The notes beneath the pieces are model-generated. The model made no database searches. It was not told where the DNA came from and worked only from the letters and a program-made list of their open reading frames with translations. A DNA stretch of 64,000 bases, from the NCBI RefSeq assembly GCF_021869535.1, contig NW_026262712.1:63358100-63422099 (forward strand), read 5' to 3'. This DNA is from Mytilus californianus (taxonomy: Eukaryota; Mollusca; Bivalvia; Mytilida; Mytilidae). This document shows, piece after piece, positions 12,207 through 26,706 of the stretch. A program made the position numbers and the translations under genes. The first letter of the stretch is position 1, and every line of letters starts with the position of its first letter.

Positions 12207-12231
12207 AGTTTAGTTGCTGCTGTCTAGTAAT
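12114..12231 (-). CDS. Gene A exon with 5'UTR end, start codon and first zinc finger
   Basis: Coding part is 12206-12114 (31 codons); 12231-12207 is 5'UTR. The acceptor (caattttag before 12231) shows an intron in the 5'UTR, so the true first exon and promoter lie further right and were not located. The start ATG has an A at -3. The first finger has spacing C-x2-C-x13-C-x2-C (residues 10, 13, 27, 30), ending in C-E-A-C-K at the donor AAG|gtatga. The intron falls inside the P-box helix. Confidence 0.92.
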
Positions 12232-15000
12232 CTAAAATTGAAAATAAACTAAATTCAATTTGACATATCTTCTACACATATTTTGACAGTAGGTCAATAA
12301 TAATAAGGCAAAGTGTCTACTTTTGTTTGTTTTAAAGAAAAATGTTTGCTTATCTTGCTTTTAGACTTAAGTGATATATTTAAAAGAAAAATAATTAATT
12401 TCTGGCACGAGAAATTGCTTACCATGTTCAGTCTTAAATCAAAATATACCATACCATACAGACATCAGGTTTTTTAATAAAAATACATATCAAAGAAAAG
12501 CACAAATTTAAAAAAAATCTATGACTTTATTAATTCTTTTAGCATAAATCCTTTAATCTAATCATTCTAACCTGCAAAACTTTGCTGTGTGCATATTATA
12601 CCTTGACTGTGGATTACTTAGTCTGTTATACAACTATATTAGGGTTGATTTATATAAACAGTGTCCTATTTAATTCAAGGCCAGTAAAAATCAATTGAAG
12701 TGGCCATGTGACAGGCCAAAGACAGACAGATCTGAACATATTCACTAGACTAGGCTTGTAAACACTTTATAGTGGACTCCAAGTTAACTGGTTTTATGTT
12801 GGTAAATTCTACAACTTCAACAAGGCACCCTTGAATGCCCCTATAACCCTAAAAGAGTCTTTTCTATAAAAAATTTATTGTAAATATATCAAACATGAGT
12901 AACAATATACTACACTCACATTTTCTTCAAGTTGAATTTTATTTTGTAGAATTTTCAACTTACAAACCAGACAATGTCTAACTTGTACAAAATTGAATTA
13001 AAGGAACATAAAAATGTTAATAAAAATATATATACAAGTTATCAATATTTCTTTTATAAAGTTAACTGAGTTCTATTTTAAGATTTGACATTTCACATAT
13101 TTCTTCTTAGTTAAATCTGCAATTTTGATAAAAACCAGAGTTTACAAAATTCATATCTACAAGGATTAAGGAAGAAAAACTTACTATTAATTTTCTTGTC
13201 TTTATTTTGTATGAAATCAAATACTTATATTTTTTTTTTATCTCATAAACCAAAATACAATGGTAAAGAGAAAACACTTGAAGTTGTGCATATTAAACAG
13301 TACCATAATTTAAAAAAAAAAAAAACTGTTTGACTCTGGTCCGTCTAGTTCATTGAATGGAAATAAAATTATTTTGCAAATTTATGCTTACAAACAAAAA
13401 ATCACAAGAAGAAATGAAACTGTAAACTTCTGTTTGAATATAATTTCCTTCTAGAAACAAACTACCTGCACTAAGTGACAAAGTACATGGATCTTAAAAA
13501 AATGTAAGGAAACAAATAATGCTTACATTACTTTTACACCCATGAATTATTTAGTAAACCAATCACTATCCAAGCAATAGTTCATTCAAGTCTATCTCAT
13601 ATATTTCAATGTAATAAAATATTTTTTAAGCATCCTGTTAAAATGAAATGGAGGAAACTTGATGATCTAATCATATTTCACTATAAATATTAATGGAAGA
13701 GTACTTTAAAAAAAAAGTTGATAAACATTATAATCAATGAAGTCTGAATAGACAACACCCATAAAATCTATTAAAAGTCAGTTAAGCTTAAAACTATTTA
13801 TTCTTTAAGACTTTCAGAAAGGCATTAGTAATTTGATAATGGTTACTTTTCAATTATATAGTGGAAAGAGGTATCAGTTTGAATTAAATGAAGAATTTTT
13901 AACAATCCTTTATATTTCATAAGTTCGGGATATAAGATGATTTTTTCTATCACATTTACATAAGTTGTCACCTGAGATGTACTCTATCAAGCTCATCACG
14001 AAACCTCTCCTATAATATTGCATAATGCATACAACCACAACTATTACATCATAATATATAAGTCAAAAGGTAGAACTCGCAGGTAGAACTAAGGAATTAC
14101 CCTAAACACATTATACATTCTATACATAAACTATGTGTGTTTTATAATTTTTTAATGAATAAGAGCCCCACATGAGGAATTATCTGCAGACTTTACATTC
14201 ACTAACCAATCATAGGAAATTTAATATATTCGGTGAAAGGATCAGAGCGATACAAATAAACCAAGTATGACGTCACAATGCTCACACACAGAGAACCTGC
14301 ATTATACTAGCAGATCTTTGATTATTAGAGGATCAATAGATAAGGTTATAAATGGAGTACGATTTGTCAAGGTGTATTCTAAATCGTGACACTTATTAAA
14401 GTTACGTTTATGAGTCATAATATTATTATATATCTGTGCTTACTTTGCAAATAAAATAATAAAAAATGTACATACGCGTTTTTTTAAATTTGTTGATTGT
14501 TTATTTTTTTATAAGTTTAAGGATACAAACATATGTAATGTAGTGTAAATAAATATTGTGGTTATTTCTAACAGAGACATGTAATAAATCATATGTCTCT
14601 GTTTCCAAGAATCTATTCTTGCTCTTTTTCCTCATACATGTTATACACCTATGCAAGTTCATTTGGTATGCATGAATTTGTATAAAATTTCTTACCAGAT
14701 ATTAATAAACATGCATTTTGGATTGTCCATACTGTTGCGAGGTCAATTACTGATATTTAGCCAGAAGTACTAGTAACTACTGACAATAGTCACAGCATTC
14801 CATATTTAAAGTAATATAATTTATTTAGCTGACCTGATAATAATGTTTAAATTCATATCATATTTAGCTGACCCGGTATAAATGTTTAAAGTAAAGTAAT
14901 TAGCTATTTCATTCAGGACAGGGTCAATACATTTTCTTCAGTAGATAATAAATATCTGATTTTTACACCTTTTATGTAGCTTTATCCTAAAGATATATAT
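12232..15000. other. Sequence upstream of gene A coding start; no exon identified
   Basis: The acceptor before 12231 demands at least one upstream 5'UTR exon, but untranslated exons cannot be picked out by eye. AT-rich, with a short hairpin at 14570-14603 (arms 'aacagagacat'). Confidence 0.4.
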
Positions 15001-15549
15001 TAACAAATGGGAAAAAAATCAAACATTACCTCCATTTCAACCCTTTGGACTTAAAGCAAACACAATCGATCAACCCATTTACATTGCTTGGATTACAAAA
15101 ACTGTTCTTTAAAGTGTTGACAAAACACTTGGGTCCAGGGGGGTTGAATCAATAAATATATTCAATAATTTTTAAATTCAAATAACAATTGTATGAAATC
15201 TTTCATATGGTCATTTCTAAAAATTGTAATGATCAGCAAAAACAGAACTATTGCCCATATGATACTGCTATTATATGAAGATGATATCATATATATTTCT
15301 CATTAATAATGGAGGGATTTAAATCAGTGAAGAGGACATAAAAGGTCCAATAAAAATAAAATTTCTAACAAAAATATGTAGGGTGGGGCAAGGTAGTGTG
15401 GATTTCAACTATAAACTTTGTGTTTTTTTTATATCAAATCTGGTAATAACTTTATAAGAAATACTAAATATGTAAGAATATTGGATATAGAAGAATGTAA
15501 TTCTAATAAAATAGGGGATGGTCAATCTTAAATTAAATAAATGTGGATA

Positions 15550-17120
15550 GTGTCCACATGTGGACACAGATGATGCCCCTGCTTGCATATCATATAGTTA
15601 TAAAGGGACATAACTGAAGAATGGTAAAAGTGACGCTACCCAAATTTGAACTTGATCTGAGTTTTGTGGTAATAAGCATTGTGTGTAAGGCTCATAACAT
15701 TTGGTTGAGGCTAACTTAAGAAGAAAACAGAAACTAAAAATTCAGCAATTTTTCTATTTGTAAACACGCATAACTCTAGAACGGTTGTGAATAAGTTTAA
15801 TAACATTTGGTTGAGGCTAACTTTAGAGAACAGAAACTAAAAAATCAGCAGTTTTTCTATTTGTAAATACGCATAACTCTAGAACGGTTGTGTATAAGTT
15901 TCATAACATTTGGTTGAGACAACCTAAAGTTAGAGAACAGAAACGAAAAATTCAGCAATTTTTATGTTTTTAAAGGGACATAACTCAAGAATGGTAAAAG
16001 TGTGGCCACCAAATTTCGTACTTAATCTGTATTATGTAGTAATAAGCATTGTGTATAAGTTTCATAACATTTGGTTGAGGCAAACTAAAGTTAGAAAACG
16101 GAAACAAACAATTTGTACTTGATCTTAGGTTTCATAATGTTTGGTTGGGGCAAACCTAAGTTACAGAATGGAAACTAATAATTTTGCAATCTTTCGATTT
16201 ATAAAGGGGCATAACTCAATAATAGTTACAGTGACACTACCCAAATTCAACTTGATCTGTGTTTTATCAGTGGAAGTCAAAATTAAACATTGCATTGAAT
16301 AAAGCATTGATTGTAGTTGATTCAACTTTAATCATGCACAAAGGACGATAACTCCAATTTTAATAAAAAAAAGATTCTTGATATGTAGAAGAAAATAAAA
16401 ATTTTGCAATTTTTCCATTTATAAAGGGGCATAACTCTAGAACGTTTAAAGTGACGCCACCAAAATTCAAACTTGATCTGTGTTTTGTGGTAATAAGCAT
16501 TGAGTATAAGTTTCATTACATTTGGTAGAGGCAAACTTAAGTAAGAGAACGGAAACTAAAATTTTTGCAATTTTTCCATTTATAAAGGGGCAGAACTAGA
16601 ACGGTTAAAACGACGCCACCAAAATTCAAACTCGATCAGTGTTTTGTGGTAATAAGCATTGTGTATAAGTTTCATAACATTTGGTTGAGGCAAACTTAAG
16701 TAAGAGAACGGAAACTAAAAATTTTGCAACTTTTTCCATTTATAAAGGGACATACCTCTAGAACGGTTAAAACGACGCCAACTAAATTTAAACTTGATCT
16801 GTGTTTTGTGGTAATAAGCATTGAGTATAAGTTTCATAACATTTGGTAGAGGCAAACTTAAGTAAGAGAACGGAAACTAAAATTTTTGCAATTTTTCCAT
16901 TTATAAAGGGGCATATCTCTAGAACGGTTAAAGTGACGCCACCAAAATTCAAACTTGATCTGTATTTTGTGGTAATAAGCATTGTGTATACGTTTCATAA
17001 CATTTGGTTGAGGCAAACTCAAGTTAGAGAACGGAAACCAATTTTGGGACGTAGGGACGGACGTACGTACAGACGGACAAGGGTAAAACTTAATGCCCCC
17101 ACCGCTACGGCGGGGGCATA
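15550..17120 (+). repeat. Tandem-structured mollusc repeat (about 155-160 bp units)
   Basis: Starts at the palindrome GTGTCCACATGTGGACAC (15550-15567). Repeats 'ataaaggggcataactctag', 'aacttgatctgtgttttgtg' and 'cataacatttggttgaggca' about eight to nine times. Ends 'gacggacgtacgtacagacg' and 'gccccaccgctacggcgggg'-type sequence with an inverted 'atgcccc' end. Open frames across it are repeat translations. Confidence 0.85.
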
Positions 17121-17124
17121 AAAA

Positions 17125-17465
17125 ATTAAGAGAACGGAAAAAAATTCGAACTTGATCTGTAACTTGTCTTGATAAAACTATATACCAATTATCAAATCAA
17201 TATCTTCAAGCATGACGGGAAAAAAGAGTGGAAAACTGATTATTTAAGTGAATTTTCTACGTCCAAGGACCATAACTCTGCACGAAATCATCAGACCGGA
17301 ACAAAATTCGAACTTGATCTGTAACTTGTCATGATAAAACTATATACCAATTATTAAATCAATATCTTCAAGCATGACTAAAAAAAGTGTGGAAAACTGA
17401 TTATTTGAGAGAATTTTCCAAATCCAAGGACCATAACTCTGCACTTCGTCGGTAGGGGACTAATC
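17125..17465 (+). repeat. Partial copy of the TAGTCCCCT repeat
   Basis: Two units closely matching 11040-11340 and the terminal 'cttcgtcggtaggggactaa', placed directly after the previous repeat. Confidence 0.75.
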
Positions 17466-17469
17466 ATGT

Positions 17470-20400
17470 GGCCTAACCAAAAAATTATGTACTGTGTTAT
17501 TATTTTGCTTTATTTTTCCATCCGTACACCTGTGTGTCTGAGGTTTATTTATAAAGTATTGTCTATTGTATATCGCTGGGCAAAGCAAAGCATGCAATTT
17601 TACCAATTCTGTTAAGGACATCATTTGAGCCAAGTCTCCATATTTTATAACAAACGAACTCAAAATCCAAATCCAACTTAGGAAAGCACTTTTTGTTAAT
17701 AAATGTTATCTTAGTAGATATTACATTATATTTTACTTTAATTAAAAGATAATATACCAGCTTTCTTTCTAGTTTCAATTTCTGAACATAGCTAACATTT
17801 TATAAACATTGTTATAAAAACTCAATGTGATCAGACAAGAGTAACTTCCCATTTATACCTTGAGAAAAGACTCAGACAGGAGAAATTCATACCAATTTAT
17901 ATCGACAAAATTTGCATACACACAGGTCAGGACAAACTCATACTATGATATGGACAAAATTTGTGTAACTGCTCTTTTTTTAAATAAATAAATAGATAAT
18001 AAAATATTATCTAGGGTAGATACCTAACAGTACAAATCATCTTACGGACTTTACAATGTAAATAAATGATGTGTCCATTCATAAAATGTGTTGAAACAAG
18101 CCCATAAAACATAGATATGTCAGACCATGACAATTCAGATTTGGTTTTATCAGTCACTAGTGTTTACCTTTCTCTTAGTACAGTCAACAACAAGTCTTTT
18201 ACTGATAACCCAGTTTAATCTTATCAATGATTATGTATTGCACAACATAAAATACTGAAATTTTTTTTTCCTAAAAAGGGTAACCAACATGACCAAGATT
18301 TGATGATAAATCTTAGTGATGTTAGAATTCAAAGATAGATCTGTGAAATTGATAAGAAAACCATTATCTGGATTATGGGATATGTAAACATACACCCAAC
18401 TTAAAACTTATGATATCATCTCATCACCTACTACTCCAAATTAAAATGGATGTAAAAACTAAACCCAGTAAATATATTTGTTAAAAAAAAGTTAAATGTA
18501 GTCTTGATTATCAGACTGTCATGAAACTATCCAGATTGATCTGGCAAATAAATATTTATGTTTTTCGATAACCACTAGAAGGCATCTTAGACATTTAGAG
18601 CATGTGAAATTGTTTTCAAAAATCACCATGTGCATAAAGTACATGTAGAAATTACTCATGTTTGAAGTAGTAAATGAACTTTTTTCAACAAGTTCATTTG
18701 CTTTATTTCAATTGCCATGGACTCAATTTTGCCTAGTATTGCACCAATTCTATTTTCATTTTAAGATCATTGTGGTGCATTGTTTGACATTTTTGGTTGG
18801 TTTATGGACGGATCTTGTTTCATTAAGGTACATTGTATTGTATTGTTGTTTGGATATGTCATTGGTCTTTAGACATTACTTAACTGACCATGTGCTTACA
18901 TAGGAAAACAGAATTTAGTACTGACATAAATCAGAACAGATGATGGGAAAGAAATTGAAAAATCGTTTTCTCAGGATAACAAATTCCACTGTGAATATGC
19001 TAGTTCTTACACTAAACAGTCATACAACTATGCCCAAGAATTTGCATCAAAATGATGTTGGATGGAAAATCAGCTTATCACCAACACCACTTAGAAAACA
19101 CAAAATTTTCAAATAAATTTGTCACTCCAATTATAAGTTTGTTAGTTGATGAATACCACATGTTTAGTTTTCTTGATAATTGGTGGTAATTATTGCATGA
19201 ATGAATTAATAGTGAATACAAATGTGAATATTTAGTTAATTACAAATGTAAACATGTAATACAAATTAAAAATTATAAGAAGACAAATAAAAATTTCAAT
19301 TTTTTTAATAATGTGTAGGGAAATATAACATCACAAACTTTCCTTCATCATTTTTAATATTTAATTTCCATGAGTAGTTATTAAAATGTTAAAATAATCA
19401 AAATTTCAATTAATTTCATTGTTCCTGTTCTGGAATGGTAATATCAGAAACTGGACACATTGTGTATTATCATCTATACTGTTATTACAAACTCAGTTTT
19501 TTGTTTTAAACATCTGTTTGTTAAGTATTATTATCTGACCCTTTATCAGCATCAGGTGACAGATTTACAGCTTTAGTTAACCATTTTATAATTGAGAGAA
19601 GATATGAAAATTTCACTCTGTAGGGTTTGGATTCAAGACTGTAAAGCAGTCTTCTAAGACAGATCTATAGCTTACAATTCAGACTAGGTTGACCAGCATG
19701 ATTTTATTTTAATGTCTAGCGTTTGATGGAGAAGCATATAATACAATTTTTTTGTTGGACCCAGCAGGGGATGGAATCCAAAAACTGCTGTACTCCATGC
19801 AAACAATTTTTTGTTGGACCCAGCAAGGGATGGAATCCAAAAAGTGCTGTACTCCATGCAAGCACTCTCCCACAAGATCACCAAGGGGGTTGGTCTCGTA
19901 TGTTCATGTTCGAATTAGATAATAAAAGCTTGTATATTTATCAATCAATATAGATAGTACAAAAACTCATCTTAACTTGAATACTAAACTGCATTAACCA
20001 TGTAAATATTGACAGACCATAGCTGTTTACACAAGGTCTGGCTAAAATACTACTCCTAAGCATTCCACACATCAAACTACAAGTCCATTATAAATAAATA
20101 AATGCAGCTGCATGAAGTATGATATAATGGTTAACCAAAGGATTTGTTTAATCTGTCTATTTTACAGCGAAACCTTTCTTTACCAAACCCCTTACAGATT
20201 GAATATTTTGTTTGAATTAGACAGGTTGAAATACTAAGGAAAATTTGCTGGCAGCTCAGTTTACATAGGCCAGGGTAGAGTTGAGAACAGGTTTCATAGT
20301 ATAAAGAGTTTTCGTAATTGAAGTCTAAGTGCTATTTCAGTGTCAACATTTGAATAAAACAAACCTGGTATTTAAACCATGTAAACAAAGCTTGAAAAAA

Positions 20401-20570
20401 CATGTCATTTATCATATCAAGACTGGTGGTCTGATCTGAATGGAAATAGAAAGTTCCAAGATTTATAACTAGACTGGATGATATGGGGTTGTCAATGGTA
20501 ATTGTTATTAAAACTACCTTATCTTTAAAAAAATAATCAAATTGAACCATAATCCACCAAAACTTTTCTT
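17470..20570. other. Non-genic stretch
   Basis: No supported gene. A duplicated 55-60 bp segment at 19745-19865 ('ttttttgttggacccagcag', 'gggatggaatccaaaaa') explains the paired short frames there. Otherwise nothing recognised. Confidence 0.45.
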
Positions 20571-20571
20571 A

Positions 20572-20995
20572 TTTCCCCAACTTGCGTGTCAACTATTCCT
20601 TATTCCCCTGACTTGTGTGTCAACTACCCCTTATTCTCCCTACTTGTATGTCAACTATCCTTTATTCCCCAGATTTGTGTGTCAACTACTCCTTATTCCC
20701 CCGACTTGTGTGTCAACTACCCCTTATTCCCCTGACTTGTGTGTCAACTACCCCTTATTACCCTGACTTGTGTGTCAACTATCCCTTATTCCCCTGACTT
20801 GTGTGTCAACTACCCCTTATTCCCCCAGCTTGTGTGTAACTACCCTTATTACCCCAATGTGTGTGTCAACTACCCCTTATTCCCCCAACTTGAGTGTCAA
20901 CTACCACTTATTCCCCCAACTTGTGTGCCAACTACTCCTTATTCAACCTACTTGTGTGTCAACTACCCCTTATTTCCCCAACTTGTGTCAACCAC
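20572..20995 (+). repeat. 31-bp minisatellite (about 13 copies)
   Basis: The unit 'cttgtgtgtcaactacccc' plus 'ttattcccctga' recurs every 31 bases (starts at 20581, 20612, 20643, 20674 and onward), with small length changes after 20829. Because 31 is not a multiple of three, the same open pattern appears in all three frames; these are not proteins. Confidence 0.93.
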
Positions 20996-20999
20996 CCAT

Positions 21000-22600
21000 T
21001 GACAGCCAGGAGTATTCCAGAATCTTATAATTATGTTTCATGGTTTACTGAATGCAAATATGAAATCATTCTATCCTCAAACTCCTCCCTTTAAACCTTT
21101 ACATCATTTAAGTGAAATTTAGTATTATGAGTTAGTTCTTAATTTGTTATTCAACTTAACGTTTCATTTTGATGAGTAAGAAATCTTTTTAACTGGTTAC
21201 CGTCTCTCTTGTCTTATAATGACTGCATTTGAATAAAAGTGAATAGTTCTTTTTTCTTGGCAAACAACTTTTTAATAAGTTAAAAGTGGTTGCATTGTTT
21301 AACTCTTTATGCATTTTGTGCAGTCAAAGTGCTTTTTTTAATCTACCTTCATCATGAATACTCAAATCCCAATGTATAAAATATTTGTCAAGAACTTGAG
21401 GAATATGAATTTTACTGACCAGAATGATGGCAAGCAAGACTACAACTTTGAAAAGACTTCCATTTGAACACCCCTGGTTGACGGAATAAGGCAAATACAC
21501 AGTATAGGTAAAAGGGGGAAAGGTGAGTCAAATGGAAGTTTTGTCACAACTTATAGAATAAAATCTTTTAAAAGACCATATATATTATATCTCCATTTAC
21601 CTTATATATAAAACCTGTCCACAGCTTCTTACAAAATCAAACCATGACGTACAGATTTTAAGATAATCATATGCATCTACACAGATAAGATAATTTATTT
21701 CTGAACATTCCACCTTGTGACCACATAGATATATAGGTATTAACAGCAGTTTACTATGGCATGTATACCTTGACCAATTTAATCTTGTTTTACTAGGGTA
21801 GTGACCTTTAATAAATTATCATTTCATTAATACTGAACAATTGAGGTATTTGTAAACATACTTTACTTATTCAGCAAAATTTTAATTGGATCATCACTCG
21901 AAGATGGTTTTCAACTAAAACCAAACCATATTAGTTTACAATACAATATGATCTAGAAGTCTTCTACATGGATAAATTAAAGTAATGGATTGATAATTTG
22001 TCATATTTATTCATATATCAATAATGAATTTCACATGAAAAAGTGTCAGTCTCAACCAATAAAATGCTATTAATTTTCACCCACTTCACTAATACTTAAA
22101 AAAAAGAGGATCTCCCACATGTATGTGGAACTTATTCATTGACATACAATAAATAAAATACTGATTGATCATTTTTCTAAATATAAGGAAGGAAACAGGG
22201 CTATATACATAAATAACAGGATGAAGATACCAAACTGGCTACATTCACTAGGGAACCAGATAGGGGAAGTCTAGTTGACAATTCACTAATGAGACAGGTG
22301 TAACAAACAAATATGTATGAAATAACAGCAGACAATAATAACTAAAGCTTATGACATTATGATCCTTCTTCAAAGTGAGATTAAGATAAAACAGCAATCC
22401 AACAATAAAACAAAGCAAAAAAGACTTTGAGCTCAACATACAATCTGCCAACTAATAAAAAAGAGTTTTTACCATATGAAAAGCTCTAAATCACCTGAGG
22501 TTAGACAAGTTCAGAATAAATAGAGACTACCAAGGCCTATCATCACATTTCTTAGATGACAAAAATAAAAAAACAATAGCTTGTAATTCAGTGGTTGTGG
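21000..22600. other. Non-genic stretch
   Basis: No gene or clear repeat boundary recognised. Confidence 0.35.
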
Positions 22601-22619
22601 TTTGTTGCTGTACTAGTAT

Positions 22620-22830
22620 ATCATATTTGTTTTTTGTTCATTGATTAGTATATATATCAGGCCGTTAGTTTTCTCGTTTGAATTGTTTTACATTTGTCAT
22701 TTCAGGGCCTTTTATAGCTGACTATGCGGTATGGGTTTTCCTCATTGCTGAAGGTCTCTGGTGGAGAGTTGTCTCATTGGCAATCATACCACATCTTTTT
22801 ATCTTTATAAAGTGTTGTAAACAGACAACC
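22620..22830. repeat. Mussel-type dispersed repeat
   Basis: 'caggccgttagttttctcg', 'gctgactatgcggtatgg', 'ggagagttgtctcattggca' and 'catacca' match a repeat I recognise from mussel genomic sequence. An apparently membrane-like 85-residue frame here is repeat translation, not a gene. Confidence 0.75.
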
Positions 22831-24474
22831 ACTGATGAGGTTCCAGAAAGGCATGTTAATTTAACATGTAGCAAGTTAAACTTTCTTTTTGGAACTTATT
22901 GTTCTTTTTTTTCATATCAATCAGAGGAAAAATAAAGTACAAATGTACTGAACTTCTTATAATTATAGAACTGATAGATATTAAAAGGCTGTATAACTTA
23001 TTTCCATATCATTCTCAACAAAGATTATCAATGTACAGGTATTTGAAAAATTATGTTTTATTCATTATTAGAATAATCTATTTAAATGGGAATCAATATT
23101 ATAGTTAAAAATAATAGGATTAATGGTGTCATAATACATGAGATTAAGTGATTTAAAGTAAAGTTTCAACACATGATGTGTGAATACTTTATTTTTAGTT
23201 GGACTGTCATGAAATAGAAGTTCCTTAATGATATAATTTCCAAATGAAATATTATTTCCACTGGAAGAAATGTTAAAGTATTTGTTCCTAACAGAGTAAA
23301 TGGTATAGAATATTTGCTCCAATAGGAACAGCTAGTATATAGCATTGTTTATAATAGTGTCAAGAGAAACTTGTATAAGGAGGAACAAATATACATTGAC
23401 AGGACATTGTTGGAGGCTTTTAGTTTTGTTTTGACACATTTTTAGAAAGAAGTTTTAACAATCATGTTTTATTTTACAAATTTTCTTTTGATTCTGCTGT
23501 AGTTTTTTCTCTCTTCGTTTCTTCTTTCATGCATGATGCTTTCAAGTATGATTTGTTCAGATAGTTGTGAAGGTGGGTGTTGGAACAGGAATACATGCTA
23601 GCATTTATGTGATGTAAAAAGTCACACAGAGCTAGGTGACATAACTCTGTTAAAACCTTTATAAACTGTTGTTTTTGTAGTGCAAAATCATTGACACTGT
23701 TTCACAAATCCAATCAGAGACCTGTATGTATGTTAATTCTTAACAAATGTTTGCAACTTATTCACATCTTACAATTGCTTTGTAAAGGATTATGCCTTTT
23801 TTTTTTCTTCAATTTTGAATTAGGAGATTCACTGTCTGCCTTGTTCTGATAAAATGTGATTTTTATGTAAGTGAATACACAAGGTTGTATAATAATCAAT
23901 ATGTTTTGGAACGACTCTGATTAGGATGTGTTAATCAAATAATTGAAAAGTGTTTCAATATAATTTGTTTTGGTACATAACATACCAGGTTAGATCTCAA
24001 CAGCTTCATATAAAGTCATGGAAACATTCATAAATTGATATTTTGGAACATGTGAATTTGTATATGACTTCAAAATCAATTGGTGCTTTACTTTTTATCT
24101 AATTGAAAAATGAAAAACGCAGGGTCTAATTCGAAGGAAAGTAATGACAAATAACTTTACATAGTCCAGATTAAATTTCAATTACATGTAGGAACTAGGA
24201 CAGAAAAAAAAGTGAGATGATACCATTGAGGAAATCAAAAACCAAAAGTCAAAGAAAAACAAATATTACCATGGTTTCAAATAAAAAGGTGAAAAGACAA
24301 AAAAAGTCCTCAAAACCCTGCACAAAAAACAGAGACTTAGCAAAACAAACCTACTACAGGGACCAATGATAGATAATGAATTGGATCTTATATATTATGT
24401 ATATAGGACTGAAAATGGTTACATGTATTTGCTTGTTATCCACTAAAGACACAGCATTTAGAAGTAAGAACAAA

Positions 24475-24720
24475 TAGAATAGAATGGAAACAGGGAATGT
24501 GTCAAAGAGACAACATCCAGACCAAAGAGCAGAAAACAGCCCATGGCCACCAATGGGTCTTCAACAGTGCAAGAAAATCTCCCACCCAGAGGCTGGTCAG
24601 CTCAGAGTAGTAAATGTGTCCTGGTAGGGTGAAATGTCTTCCTGAAGATGTTATCTTGTTACCTAGCAGCATTTCAGTCAGGTACAAAGCATAGTACATA
24701 TTCATATCACATTAACAGGA
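24475..24720. repeat. Mussel-type dispersed repeat
   Basis: 'gtgtcaaagagacaacatcc', 'agagcagaaaacagcccatg' and 'gggtcttcaacagtgcaaga' belong to a second dispersed repeat familiar from mussels. No supported gene. Confidence 0.65.
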
Positions 24721-25307
24721 TTTCAACTCACTTTTCATCTCAATTAAGTATGATTTTAGGGATAAATTTATTTACATATAAGGAATATGTAAGAGCAAAA
24801 TAAGGAATTTTTCTAAAATTCAAGGTACAAATTCACTTACTAAAATATGCAAATTGACTACTGACAAGAGATCATTACCAAAGAGATGTCATATTAATCC
24901 GACATTAATTCAGCTTCAAGTTTATGCTGACTGCATGTGTTCATGACTAGAGTATATCTCTGATATCATTTATCAGTATCTAGAAGTTCTTACTTCTTTC
25001 AGATAATAATTAAATAAGTTATTGCAGAGGAATACACCAAAAACATCAACAGGAACACTCTATTTTATTAAAAATTAGGATTTTTTGTTTTATAGAAAAA
25101 TAGGACATTTTTAGGATTTTTACTTACTTAAAGTAGATTTTAAAGGAATACATCTAAATTATAAAAAAAAAAAAACAGGAGGAAATTAGGGCCAGTTGAG
25201 AGTCTGCATTGCCATATTCTCCTCCTTTTGTCAGATGAGAGACTGAATTACCATAATGTATACATGTAATATTTGCCACTGGACATCAAACACCTCTCCA
25301 TTGCCAG

Positions 25308-25317
<10 letters not shown>

Positions 25318-25336
<19 letters not shown>
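25318..25336 (+). repeat. (CAT)n microsatellite
   Basis: Six perfect CAT triplets. Confidence 0.9.
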
Positions 25337-25338
<2 letters not shown>

Positions 25339-26488
25339 TTAAGAAATTAGTTTTCCACCATCATTGATTTAAGGTTGGACAATTCTTAACTTAAGGCCTG
25401 GCATTTCCTAGATGTATAAAAGTTATATGCATTTTGTGTTTCAGAAAGATAAAAAAAAATGTTTCAAATTGGTTCATATTGATCTATGTTAATTGATGAT
25501 AAAAATGGCACATATCCAGATCATTATTTTTTTAATTTAACATCAAAAACTGCATGTATGGGTTTTTCCCCATTCGCACTTTCAATTTATTACAATTTTG
25601 TCAGAAAATTTCACAGACGAGGATATCCGTCTGACTACATCACCCGGGTCACAGTGGTACGGACTTCGGTGTTATTTCAATAAGTTGTACATTTTACAAA
25701 ATTTATTTTTCATTGTATTTTCTGTTGTATCCTGTTTAACTCACCTTTCTAGCGTCTGTCTTGCAACACTTTATGCGGTGACAATCCCTGTATTCGTATT
25801 TAAATGGCCAAGAAAATTGTCATACGAGCACAACTGGACAGAATTTGCAATGTCACTTTTGTTTTGACAAGTTTTTCCTAGTTAGTAAAGCAGAGTCGTG
25901 AGAGTTCCGAATGGAATTAGGTTAGTGGATTTCGTAATGCCGGTGCTCACGTGTGTTGATGTATTTTTAACTAACATTCATAACGCTTCGAATATTCAGG
26001 ACAGAGTTTGGATGATATAGATTTTTTGTAGTCAAACCAAATAAATTGTTCGGCATTTGTCCGAGGTTTAGTCTTGGATCAAAAATATCTCAGGGTAAAT
26101 AGGTAGAATGTTAGGAACGACAACTTTTTCCTTGACCTACTTATGATATTAATAAGTTCATTCATACTCAGTATGCACTTTACGTTGAAAAAAACCTACA
26201 TATGATGATATGAGGGGGAGGTCAGGTAGGGTTCAGGTTGAAGGGAGACGGGGAGAAAGGAGAGATAGGAGATTAAAGAAAAAATTAACAAAAAAAAAAC
26301 AAAAAAAAAACTAGATATTTTCAAATGTATCTAAAGCGACAAAAAAAATAAACACACACACAAACATGACCGCTCACAAATATGTTAAACTCCGCCACAT
26401 TCTTTAGGTGCCTGTCCCAAGTCAGGAGCCTGTAGTTCGGTGGTTGCTGTCATGATTGCTTTTCGTAAACTGTTTTGTTATAAATCAT

Positions 26489-26697
26489 AGGCCGTTAGTT
26501 TTCTCAGTTGAACTGTTTCATATTTTTCATGTCGGGGCCTTAAAATTATAGCCGACTATACGGTATGGGTTTTTCTCATTGTTGAAGGCTGTACTGTTGC
26601 CTATAATGCCTTCAACAATTAGCAAAACCAATACCGCATAGCGAGCTAAAAAAAGGCCCCAACAAAGGAGAAAAACAACGGCCTGATTTAATGTACA
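26489..26697. repeat. Inverted duplication of a mussel dispersed repeat
   Basis: The left arm runs 'aggccgttagttttctcag'...'tatacggtatgggttttt'...'cattgttgaaggc'. The right arm is its reverse ('gccttcaacaat'...'accaataccgcata'...'ggccccaac'...'aacggcctga'). The same sequence occurs singly at about 22620-22830. The open frames across it are repeat translations. Confidence 0.8.
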
Positions 26698-26706
26698 AGA
26701 CAATTC

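Noticed and set aside
16328-17121. Short frames on both strands
   Set aside because: All lie in the tandem-structured repeat at 15550-17120.
20542-21094. Several overlapping repeat-rich plus-strand frames
   Set aside because: Produced by the 31-bp minisatellite in three frames.
22678-22935. Membrane-like 85-residue frame
   Set aside because: Translation of a common mussel dispersed repeat, also present inverted at 26489-26697.
25598-25867. 89-residue plus-strand frame
   Set aside because: No family features, no supporting splice pattern, and overlaps another random frame.
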